A stretch of 64,000 nucleotides of DNA, taken from NCBI GenBank assembly GCA_017933935.1, contig JADWQK010001435.1, positions 186,001 through 250,000 on the forward strand. Reading direction: 5' to 3'. Position numbers and translations under genes: made by a program. The notes below the pieces were generated by a model that searched no databases, was not told where the DNA came from, and saw only the letters and a program-made list of their open reading frames with translations. Shown piece by piece: positions 54,724-64,000 of this stretch. The stretch comes from Sesamia nonagrioides (taxonomy: Eukaryota; Arthropoda; Insecta; Lepidoptera; Noctuidae). The stretch's first letter is position 1. The number at the start of each line of letters is the position of its first letter.

Positions 54724-55404
54724 ATAACTTATGCAACGTTGAAATACGACACATTACATAAACCTATGGTTTCTAAAATGCCATGTTCGTAACAACAAAA
54801 AAATTCATTCAAAAATAGGGGATTAAATGGGTATTGAATAAAGCCGTGTATACATACCATTGCTTGTCACTATATTGGGTACAGGTGCACCACTGTGCTC
54901 TGACTGACGCAGGCATGATGTTATATTAACAATAATAAACTTCATTTATTCAGACTACGATCTCATAAAAGCTCAACAAAATGTGGAACAAAATAACAGC
55001 TCACATTATGTCTGTACCTAACTTAACAATACCCCGAATACGTAATGTAATTGGATACGCAGATTGGATTGGGTTATGGTATAGATAAGTACTACTGGCA
55101 GGCGCCGACCTGCATACCATCAGCGAACAATGCCACCTGTTCAATACAAACATTTGACTCACTTCCACATTTATTCATTCGACTGGTGTGCGGTCTATTT
55201 GCTCCCCACAACATGGCAGTATTAATCAATCTCAGCGCAATCCAAACGATCATCTTCGCGCCTCGCTCAGCACACGTTCAATCACACATATGATTTATAC
55301 ACCATTATTTCTACGTTCAGAGTAAACTGTTGTTATTTATATGATGGAAAGTTTTACTAGCAGTCCACCAGACACTTCGTGCGCGACACGTGGACATCAA
55401 CATC
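54724..55404. other. No recognisable feature
   Basis: Unassigned. The short plus frame 55051-55293 has no motif. Confidence 0.5.
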
Positions 55405-55885
55405 TCTTCATCATCATCATCAGCTTATAGTAGTCTATTAGTAGACATGGACCTTTAGTATTCTTTTTCTTTTTTTTTGTCATCATCTTGTAGTAGTCTA
55501 TTAGTAGACATGACCTCTAATATTGAACGCTCTACGACTCGATTTTCTGTATCCTTACGTTTGCCAATTTGCGGTCTCCACTCAAGAACACGTCTACTCC
55601 AAAGGTCATCGGTTCTACGACTAATATAACCAGCCCATTACCATTTCAGTTTACTAATTCTGTGATGTGTGTATGTCGACAACATTGATTCGCTGCCTGA
55701 TCACCTTGTTGCGGTTTCGATCCCTCAAAGGGACTCCAAGTATGTATAAGGCTCGCTTATGTATATTTAACGAGTGATTGATTGTTTCTATAATCCGTAG
55801 TTTTAGTCATCATGTTGTATTTGTCTACCAAGTCTTGGCAATTTGTCTTCGTAAGCAACATCCCTTCTCAATCGGTTCAATGCTG
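55405..55885 (-). mobile_element. Decayed RTE-type LINE 3' region
   Basis: Minus-strand tail visible as CATCATCATCATCAGC, then TAGTAGTCTATTAGTAGACA present twice (~55427 and ~55490), then CTCAAGAACACGTCTACTCC and CAGCCCATTACCATTTCAGT, as in RTE LINE C-terminal coding sequence. Interrupted on its right by the TA MITE at 55888. Confidence 0.65.
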
Positions 55886-55887
55886 TA

Positions 55888-56596
55888 TACAATATGTAAA
55901 GAAAACCCTGTCCGATCCATGAAGGTATTGTTAGGTAGCGATAACTGATTCTACTAATGCCTACAAAGTCGGGCTAAACTTAAAAAAAAATATCCCCCTA
56001 AAAAATTAAATCATCATCATCATCATCAACCTTTTATCGTCCCACTGCTGGGCACAGGTCTCCTCTCATACAGAGAAGAATTGAGCGTAATCACCACGCT
56101 TGCTTAATGCGGGTTGGCGATTTCAGATTTATAAAGTCCAGGTTTCCGCCTCTCAAGTATGAGTACGCGGGTTCGATTCCAGGTCAGGCAAGTACCAATG
56201 TAACTTTTCTAAAGTTATATGTACTTTCCAAGTATATCTTGGACACCAATGACTGAAGGTGAAGGAAAAATTAAATATTATTTCGCAAAAAGAGGTAACA
56301 ATACATGTGCGGTAGGCAAAGGGGCAGGGCACGCGGCACGTGGTCGCATTGCTTATAATAATACCACAGTCTAAAAATCACACACATTATTTTTATACTG
56401 TGATAATAACGTCAAGGTGTTGTCACTTTCTTTAAAATTTCAGGGAAGTTGGAATTAATTCGCGGGAAAACAAGATTATTTCAAAATTCATTAGTATTGT
56501 TACTATGATGATTACGTAAAATTTTATATTACATTTGCTCATCTGTTTACCTAACCTTTATTATCCTTATGGGTCGGACAGGGGTTTCATATTGTA
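55888..56596. mobile_element. TA-flanked MITE, copy 2, containing a SINE
   Basis: Same inverted ends as 29754-30193 (TACAATATGTAAAGAAAACC; the right end has minor changes), flanked by TA at 55886-55887 and 56597-56598. The orientation is opposite to copy 1. Minus the 254-bp SINE and one TSD copy it returns to about 444 bp, close to copy 1. Confidence 0.88.
56012..56265 (-). mobile_element. Inverted-5' (twin-primed) SINE inside the MITE
   Basis: The left part (56012 to ~56150) is the minus-strand 3' portion: CATCATCATC tail, CGTCCCACTGCTGGGCACAG. The right part (~56155-56265) is the 5' portion in plus orientation: GCGGGTTCGATTCCAGGTCA B box onward. The 11-bp AAAAATTAAAT at 56001-56011 and 56266-56276 flanks the whole unit, so both halves arrived in one insertion, as expected for twin priming. 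The A box is missing. Same family as 2342-2645. Confidence 0.85.
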
Positions 56597-56598
56597 TA

Positions 56599-57198
56599 AT
56601 TACAGATACTAATTTCTTCCCCCGCTTCCACTTTTGATACGTAATGTAGGTATGCGTTAGGGATAAGGAAGCAGACCTCGGGCTGCCCCATGCGGCCGCG
56701 CCGTCAAACAACGTATTGCCAAATCCCTCCTAAATGACTTTCGTGCTTTTTGTTTGTCAAGAACTGCGATGTGATACGCGCTACGGTTATAATTGGAGCC
56801 TAGCTTTATGGTCTGTCTTATTAAACCCATTCATAAATACTTTCAGAAATCTCATCTGTTTTTTATTATCTTTTGCTGTTAATGTAACGAAACCTTAAGT
56901 GCACAGAAAAAGGCATACTGCGTCTTGCAAAAAAAAAAATGTTTTAATTTTATCTTCACATAATAATAATCTGTCTTTGTGTGTGCATGCTGTCTAATAA
57001 TACGTACACAATACACAAGAGAAACGTCAAGGTTAAGCAATTCTCAAATAAGTTCTCAGAAACAAGTTGCGTGTATCAGAGTGCTGCTAAGATGTAAAAT
57101 ATTCTAATATCACACCAAGTTGTTAACATTATTATTACGTAAAAAGGTCACCAAGAAATCTGTTTGCAGTTCATCTGCTTGCAAGTTTTACTTACCGA
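56599..57198. other. No recognisable feature
   Basis: Unassigned AT-rich DNA leading into the TAA microsatellite. Confidence 0.5.
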
Positions 57199-57221
57199 TA
57201 ATAATAATAATAATAATAAAA
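57199..57221. repeat. (ATA/TAA)n microsatellite upstream of LINE copy 1
   Basis: About seven ATA/TAA repeats. Corresponds to the tract at 61258-61285 downstream of copy 1, the target type reported for Dong elements. Confidence 0.85.
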
Positions 57222-57259
57222 ATGTTTTAAAAAATTAAATTGTTATAAAAAAAAAAAAA

Positions 57260-60200
57260 ATTCTGGCAACACCAACGTCAACAACAACGATCATTTTGTC
57301 TCTACATATTTATGTACATTAAGAACAACAGAAACAGTTTTTTTTATAGTTATATATTCGTTAAATGAAAAACCATGCTATACAAATATTATTTTTCTAA
57401 AGAATACCTATACAAGAAAATCAATAACTAGAACAATGTATGCAAAGAAAAACTGGGACATATGACAGCTGTCATGTCAAATAGAGAGAAAATATTGGAG
57501 AAATGAAAAAAATACGTTGAATATGTTGACACGATCTGCCGCTCTACGTGCACGCCCACCACCTCCGGACTCGTTGCTCAGCTCCGCCTCGCCGCCGCCG
57601 GTCTCCAGCGCCACTGTAAGTGCTGTGACGACCCCGGCCGCGGCAGTTGCGTTGAGCTCGAGCGACGAGTACTTCTCTCCGCCGACGACGCCACCACCTG
57701 CTCGCCGACGGGGAGGACGCCGGCCGCCGGACCGCTTAGGACCTCGAGGCCCATCGGCTTCTGACAGGGTCCCAGCTCCCGGCGGAAGTGTGCAGCGCAT
57801 GAGATGGACACAATCCATCAATGAAAACGTCATGCGCTCATACTATGGGGCTACAGAGGGAGGAAACAACCTGACCGCGTACCGTGTTCGAATGCTCTCT
57901 CTGTTTCAGGTGCTTGAGCCAGCTGTCAACGTGTCGGCGCAACGACTGTCGGATCAGGTGCGGGTCATCCAGCGTAACCATATGCTGGATGACACTGTGC
58001 TTGATCGCCTGCGCAATGAAATGCAGAGTAGCCGTGTCATCGCTCACCAGTCGCAGACTGCGGAGATACCACCGCAGTCAACAAACTATGCTGACGAGGG
58101 GAGTAATGACAGGGCTACAAATGTAAGTACTCAGTGCAATGAGGAGTTAATAAATGCTTTGGAGGCTGCGATTCGGGAATATCGTTACACGCCGGCAGAA
58201 CTAAGACCACGCCTGCCACGTTTGCCCATGCATAACAGAAATAGGGCACTGATGGCTGCTCTGGATGCGCAGTTGTCAAATTATTTTGACACCTGCGAGG
58301 ACCTCACTGATACTCATTCAATCCTGTACTGCGCAGCTGTAGCAGCTTGTCGTGTAGCTCATGTCAAATTCCCCAGTGACTCTAGAGCTACACGACCGAA
58401 ACCAGTAGTACCAGCTTGGCAGCACAGGATTGAACGTCGTATTGGTGGGGCCAGAGCACTCATCGATAAACTAATCTGATTTAGGGAGGGTAATACTCGT
58501 CCTAGAGTGATGCGCTTTGTGAGGCGGGCATTTGCAGGTACAAATATCAGCCCACAGAATTATATGGCCCGTGTCACGGAGCGCATCGACTTCCTGAAGC
58601 AGAAAGTGTATGCATGGGCGAACCGTATCAGAAGATACAAACGACGAGTGGAACGGTACACCCAGAATCGCACCTTCCGAAGCAATGAAAGGTGGGTTTA
58701 TAGGGACTGGGAACGAGCAGAACAAAGTGTGACTGACACGTGCCTACCGGATGATGATGCCATGTGTTCATTTTGGCGCAGTATCTGGTCGGTACCTGTC
58801 AGTCACACTGAAGGTGACTGGGCCCGGGATGTCGAGAGAGCCTGCGATCCAATACCTGAAATGGGGGCTATTACCATCTGCCCTCAAGATGTAGCTTGTG
58901 CAGTCCGTCCGTTACCTAACTGGAAGTCTCCAGGACCGGACGGGCTGCATAACTTTTGGATAAAATGGTTTCCAAGGTCGCACGCTCGCTTGGCATCTCA
59001 ATTCCAGACTGCTTTGGTGTCTGGTTCGTTACCTCAGTTCCTAACTACTGGAATAACCCACCTGCTCCATAAATCAGGTAGCACCGCGGAACCCAAAAAT
59101 TATAGGCCGATCACCTGTTTACCGACGGTCTATAAAGTTCTTACATCCATTTTGAAAACTAAAATTAACAAACATATTGACAGCAACTCCATCATGTCTG
59201 CCTCTCAAAATGGATGTAAGAGCGGGTCCCGCGGTACTAAGGAGCTACTCCTTATTGATATGGCCATTAGCCAACAGGTTCGTCGTTCCCGAAAGGATCT
59301 GTCGACATGTTGGATAGATTATAGGAAGGCCTATGACTCAGTCCCACATACATGGCTCATGCGGGTGCTGGAGTTGTATAAAGTGGATGCAACTCTGCGC
59401 ACCTTCCTGATGTCGTGTATGAGGACATGGAGGACAGTCCTTCGCTATCCAGGATGTCGAAATATTCAGAGGAATAGCGAACCGATAAGGATCGAGCGAG
59501 GAATATTTCAGGGCGATAGTTTGAGTCCACTTTGGTTTTGCTTAGCATTGAATCCTCTAAGCACACTATTGGAGGATTCAGGTCTAGGCTATCGGTTGAG
59601 GAGAGGTGGTCAGGTTATATCGCACCTCCTCTACATGGATGACCTGAAACTTTTTGCTCCCAACAATTCACAACTGAGGGAGCTACTGAAAATTACTGAA
59701 ACTTTCAGTAGCTCCATCAGGATGGAATTTGGTGTGGACAAATGTGCGGTCATGCATGTAAAGCGAGGAGAGATTATGGAATCCGTGGGAACCCAACCCA
59801 CTGATTCCATAAACCTTAGAGCCCTCTCCGCATCCGAAACCTATAAGTATTTGGGTATGTCGGAAGCGTTGGGTATCAATGTTACTGACATGAAGCAATC
59901 GTTGAAAGAACGCTTCTTTGGCCGCCTGAAAAAAGTACTTAATAGTCTTCTATCAGGCGGAAACAAGGTGCGCGCTTTCAACGGTTGGGTCATGCCGGTA
60001 TTGATGTACTCTTTCGGCATACTCAAATGGACTCAAACCGAACTTGACGCCCTGGATCAGAGGGTCCGTACGCTGCTGACTGCAAATCGATTGCATCACC
60101 CGCGGTCATCGGTTATGAGGCTGTATATCCCGCGAAAATGTGGAGGTCGTGGCTTTTTAAACGCCAAGACCCTCCACAATCGCGAGGTATGCAGTCTCAG

Positions 60201-61257
60201 GGAATATTTTCTAGAAACCGACGTGGGGATGCATCGAGATGTGGTTGCGGCTGACAAGGGCCTCACTCCGCTCTCCTTGGCTAAAGAGAACTGGCGTAAA
60301 CCAGTAGTGCTTGACACAAATGATCGCTTGGAGGTATGGAAGAGCAAAGAGCTTCACGGACGCTTCTTCCGAGCCCTTCACGGGCCGGATGTAGACTTGC
60401 AAGCGTCCGTAGCCTGGTTACGTTTCGGTGACCTCTTTGGGGAAACCGAAGGTTTTGTCTTTGCAATTATGGACGAAGTTATGATGACGAACAATTACCG
60501 GAGATTCATAGTGAAAGACGGCACAGTTGACATCTGTCGGGCATGTCACCGGTCGGGAGAATCAATTAGACACATTATTTCCGGGTGTTCTCGTCTAGCT
60601 AATGGAGAGTACTTGCATAGACACAACCTTGTAGCCAGGATAATTCACCAGCAACTTGCTCTTAAATACAACCTTGTGGAATCGGAGGTGCCGTACTACA
60701 GGTATATGCCCGACCCAGTTCTCGAAAATGGCCATATCACATTGTACTGGGATCGATCCATCATCACTGACAGGACTATTGTTGCCAATAAGCCTGATAT
60801 AGTGCTGGTGGATCGATCAGAGCGGCGTGCAATGATTGTTGACATAACCATTCCACATGATGAGAACCTCGTGAAAGCTGAGAAAGATAAACAAATCAAG
60901 TATCTTGATTTGGCTCACGAGGTTGTCGACATGTGGGAAGTGGATTCAGCAATCATTGTACCGATAGTCGTGACAGCCAATGGCTTAATAGCCAAGAGCC
61001 TCGACCAACACCTCAGGAGGCTCTCGTTAGGCAGCTGGATCAAGGGCTTGATTCAGAAAGCGGTACTGCTGGACACGGCTCGCATCGTCAGGAAGTTCCT
61101 CTCTCTGGAGCCCTGACCGCCGGTAGCTTGGACCCTGCTCCCGATACCGGTGGGCTACTATTTTTTTTTTTTTTTATATTTTTAAATGTTTTTTTATTTA
61201 TTTATATATAAATATTTAAAAATGTAAAATAATATGTACATATTGAAAAATAAAGAG
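57260..61257 (+). mobile_element. Dong/R4-like LINE, copy 1
   Basis: Nearly full-length non-LTR element. The 5' UTR begins with TGGCAACACCAACGTCAACA, shared with copy 2, after a 14-A run. One long ORF (57523-61116) has an in-frame stop. The short 3' UTR contains a T-rich block and ends AATAAAGAGAAT into (AAT)n. It encodes RT plus a C-terminal restriction-enzyme-like endonuclease rather than APE. With the TAA-repeat flanks this fits the Dong/R4 group, which targets specific sites. The ~40 bp between the upstream TAA tract and the start may be residue of another insertion. Confidence 0.88.
57523..61116 (+). pseudogene. ORF of Dong/R4-like LINE copy 1 (one in-frame stop)
   Basis: ATG 57523 (MLTRSA) aligns with the copy 2 start. 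Pro/Ser/Arg-rich N-terminus, then RMRWTQSINENVMRSYYGAT. TGA at 58477-58479 interrupts the frame where copy 2 has TGC (Cys); reading stays open in the same frame on both sides. RT motifs: NWKSPGPDGLHNFWIKW, IDYRKAYDSVPHTWL, GIFQGDSLSPLWF and active-site YMDD (59632-59643). The C-terminal finger is CRACHRSGE...HIISGC (~60534). The endonuclease is KPDIVLVDRSERRAMIVDIT (PD...D core, ~60793-60850). About 1197 codons in all. RT and nickase would carry out target-primed reverse transcription. The stop would truncate the product to 318 residues, leaving RT untranslated. Confidence 0.9.

Positions 61258-61285
<28 letters not shown>
61258..61285. repeat. (AAT)n tract between the two LINE copies
   Basis: About nine AAT units, shared as the 3' tail of copy 1 and the upstream target of copy 2. 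Confidence 0.9.
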
Positions 61286-61288
<3 letters not shown>

Positions 61289-64000
61289 GGCAACACCGCC
61301 AACGTCAACAGATCACGTTTTAAAATTTTACCATATTAATATATATTTAAATATATTACAGTTCTTTGTGCATTTATCTTTATATGTATCTGCTGTAATC
61401 TAATAATATAATACATAATATAATTTAATAAACAAGTAAAATGGATAAATCACACAATCACAATTTAAGAATACAAGATGACATGACAGAATATGTCACC
61501 GACAACACAAGAAATATAAATAAATGAAGAAAAATGAAACGGTGAAAATATGTTGACTAGATCTGCCGCAAGACAACGAGCACGCCCACCATCTCCGGAC
61601 TCGTTGCTCAGCTCCGCCTCGCCGCCGCCGGTCTCCAGCGCCACTGTGAACGCTGTGACGACACCGGCCGCGGCAGTTGCGTTGAGCTCGAGCGACGAGT
61701 ATTTCTCTCCGCCGACGTCGCCAACACCTGTACGTCGGCAGGGGAGAGGCCGGCCACCGAAGAGCTTGGGACTTAGGGGCCATCCGGCCCCGAGTCGGGT
61801 CCCCGCTGCCGGTGGTTGTGTGCAGCGCATGAGATGGTCTCAAACAATGAATGAGAACGTCATGCGCGCATATTACGGGGCTACAGAGGGGGGAACTAAC
61901 CTCACTGCCTACCGTGAAAGGATGCTGTCTCTGTTTCAGGCACTGGAACCAACTGTCAACGTCTCGGTCCAACGACTGTCGGATCAGGTGCGGGTCATCC
62001 AACGCAATCACAGGTTGGACGATACCGCACTTGATAGGCTGCGCTCAGAGGTACTGAGCAACCAAATCGCCCCGACTCTGACACAGACCGCGGCACTAGC
62101 GTCAATTATTGATGCTGTTCCGCCGCGGTCCAATCGTGTGGAAGAAGAGGATGATAGGGTTGAAACAGTAAGTAGCCAGTATAACGACCGACTGAGGAGC
62201 ACACTGGAGGATGCGTTTCGCGAATATAGGTCCACTCCAACAGACCTTAGACCGCGATTACCACGGCTACCTATGCACAAAAAAATAGGGCGTTGGTGAG
62301 TGCTCTGGACTCGCAGCTCAAGAATGTCTTCGAGAGCAGCGAGGATCTGATTGATACACACTCGATCCTGTTTTGCGCGGCTGTAGCGGCATGTCGATTA
62401 GCTAATATAAAATTCCCAAACTGTGATGAAGCTAACCGACCAAAACCAGCCGTACCAGCCTGGCAGCACAGGATCGAGCGTCGTATCGATGGGGCCAGGG
62501 TACTCATCGGCAAACTATACTGCTTCAGGGAGGGCAATACACGACCAAGAGTGATGCGCTTTGTGAGACAGGCGTTCTCGGGGACTGGAATCAGTCCTCG
62601 AGAATACCTAACACATGTCACAGAGCGCATCGACTTCCTGAAGCAAAAAGTTTGTGCATGGGCGAACCGTATACGGCGGTATAAGCGGCGAGTGGATCGA
62701 TATACGCAGAATCGCATGTTCCAGAGTGATGAGAGGTGGGTATACAGAGCTTGGGAGCGTTCTGAACTGAACGAGGCCGATGTGTGCCGGCCGGATGTTG
62801 CCGCCACGAGTGCATTCTGGCGCAGCATCTGGTCAGTACCCGTCTGTCACGCTGAGGGTGACTGGATACAGAATGTCGAGCAAGTGTGTGAAATGATACC
62901 AGAAATGGATACTATTTTAATAACACCAATAGATGTAGCCACAGCAGTCCGTTCGTTACCGAATTGGAAATCACCGGGACCGGACGGGCTGCATAACTTT
63001 TGGCTAAAATGGCTAAGTAGTTCACACACTTGTTTGGCATCTCAATTCCAGTCATCCTTAGAGTCTGGTTCGCTACCCCAGTTCTTAACAACTGGAATTA
63101 CCCACCTGCTCCATAAATCAGGTAGCACCGCGGAACCCAACAATTATAGGCCGATCACATGTTTACCAACGGTTTATAAAGTTCTTACATCCATTTTGAA
63201 AGCTAAAATAAATAAACATCTTGACAGCAACTCCATCATGTCTGTCTCTCAAAATGGATGTAAGAGCGGGTCCCGCGGTACTAAGGAGCTACTCCTCATA
63301 GACATGGCCATCAGCCAACAGGTTCGTCGATCCCGCAAGGACCTCTCAACTTGCTGGATAGATTATAAGAAGGCCTACGATTCGGTGCCACATACATGGC
63401 TTATGAGGGTACTGGAGTTGTACAAGATTAATGCAACTCTACGCAGTTTTCTTAGGTCGTGTATGGGGCAATGGAAGACAGTCCTTCGCTATCCAGGGAG
63501 TCGACGGATCCAAGGGAATGATGAACCTGTATGGATTAAGCGGGGAATATTCCAGGGCGACAGTCTGAGTCCACTTTGGTTCTGCTTAGCTCTGAATCCT
63601 CTAAGCACATTGCTGGAGGATTCAGGGCTGGGTTATCGATTGAAGAGAGGTGGTCAGGTCATATCTCACCTCCTCTACATGGATGATTTGAAACTCTTTG
63701 CCCCCAATAAATTGCATCTGATGAAGCTACTGAATGTAACTGAAACTTTTAGTAGTGGCATCAAAATGGAATTTGGTGTGGACAAATGTGCAGTCATGCA
63801 TGTAGAGCGGGGGCAGATTATGGAATCCGAAGGAATTACACTCCCGGATTCCATACACCTTAGATCCCTCTCCTCATTCGAGAGCTATAAATATTTGGGT
63901 ATGTCGGAAGCGTTAGGTATCAACGATGCTGACATGAAGCAATCGTTGAAGGAGCGCTTCTTTGGTCGCCTGAAGAAGGTATTAAAAAGTCTTCTTTCGG
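61286..64000 (+). mobile_element. Dong/R4-like LINE, copy 2 (cut by window end)
   Basis: Same orientation and family as copy 1. The 5' UTR starts ATGGCAACACCGCCAACGTC directly after (AAT)n. Clearly diverged from copy 1 in both coding and non-coding parts, so this is not a recent duplication of the whole unit. Continues to the last base of the window. Confidence 0.88.
61550..64000 (+). pseudogene. ORF of Dong/R4-like LINE copy 2 (one frameshift, incomplete)
   Basis: ATG 61550 (MLTRSAARQRARP). The frame ends early at 62297-62299 because an A run at ~62279-62285 appears one base shorter than the frame requires. From there the homologous reading continues in the next frame, apparently open to 64000: QHRIERRIDGARV, NWKSPGPDGLHNFWLKW, IDYKKAYDSVPHTWL, GIFQGDSLSPLWF, YMDDLKLFAP. 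At copy 1's stop position this copy has a Cys codon. The endonuclease part lies beyond the window. Homopolymer lesions are also common sequencing errors. Confidence 0.88.

Noticed and set aside
57477..57833. 118-codon minus frame opposite the LINE N-terminus
   Set aside because: Shadow of GC-rich Pro/Ser-coding sequence on the plus strand; the equivalent occurs opposite copy 2 as well.
58477..58479. TGA as selenocysteine or readthrough site separating two ORFs of the LINE
   Set aside because: Copy 2 has an ordinary Cys codon there and the same frame is open on both sides; simplest reading is a nonsense mutation.
61465..62011. Minus frames opposite LINE copy 2
   Set aside because: Antisense shadows of the LINE ORF.

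Overview
This is a eukaryotic, AT-rich, gene-poor window, most likely from a moth or butterfly (Lepidoptera). The call rests on repeat types familiar from that order: RTE-type LINE tails ending in (CAT)n/(ATG)n, an interspersed repeat beginning ACTAGCTTTCCGCCCGCGG, a Mag-like LTR element, an R1-clade LINE tail, and two Dong/R4-like LINEs seated in TAA microsatellites. I found no convincing host protein-coding gene, no rRNA and no free-standing tRNA gene. Almost every long reading frame belongs to a transposable element (TE). All family assignments come from reading motifs by eye, not from database searches.

Layout. 1-16.6 kb: sparse unassigned DNA with SINEs (2.3 and 4.0 kb), MITEs (1.7 and 7.2 kb), a hAT-like element (5.2 kb), an RTE tail (6.0 kb), a T-tailed retroposon (8.6 kb), a Helitron-like end (10.1 kb), and several copies of the ACTAGCTTTCC repeat between a pair of inverted repeats (13.05-15.02 kb). 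16.6-28.5 kb: a three-layer nest. A LINE C-terminal fragment is split by a Mag-like Gypsy element (116/122-bp LTRs, 5-bp target-site duplication, TSD). That element is split inside its integrase tail by a second Gypsy-type element (200-bp LTRs that read identical, 4-bp TSD). 29-32 kb: a Helitron copy carrying a TA-flanked MITE and an R1-clade LINE tail. 34.3-37 kb: retroposons and a second full-length copy of the 403-bp SINE.

37.3-45.1 kb: a four-layer nest. A roughly 49-bp satellite array is split by a 5'-truncated LINE, which is split by a copia element, whose RT is split by a T-tailed retroposon. 45.2-57.2 kb: SINE relics, a 30-bp minisatellite, a foldback MITE (47.6 kb), a decayed RTE LINE (48.2-50.3 kb), a piggyBac-like relic (53.15-54.72 kb), and a second TA MITE containing an inverted ('twin-primed') SINE (56.0 kb). 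57.2-64 kb: two head-to-tail Dong/R4-like LINEs separated only by an (AAT)n tract; the second runs off the window.

Every autonomous-type element here has at least one visible lesion: a frameshift, an in-frame stop or an insertion. Some are single and recent, as in the inner Gypsy element and both Dong-like copies. The window reads as a TE accumulation zone whose insertion order can be reconstructed from nesting and TSDs. I saw no undescribed enzymatic system. The most unusual features are the two deep nests, the tandem target-specific LINE pair, the 25-bp repeat array in the 3' region of the inner Gypsy element, and a T-tailed retroposon family with an internal hairpin.
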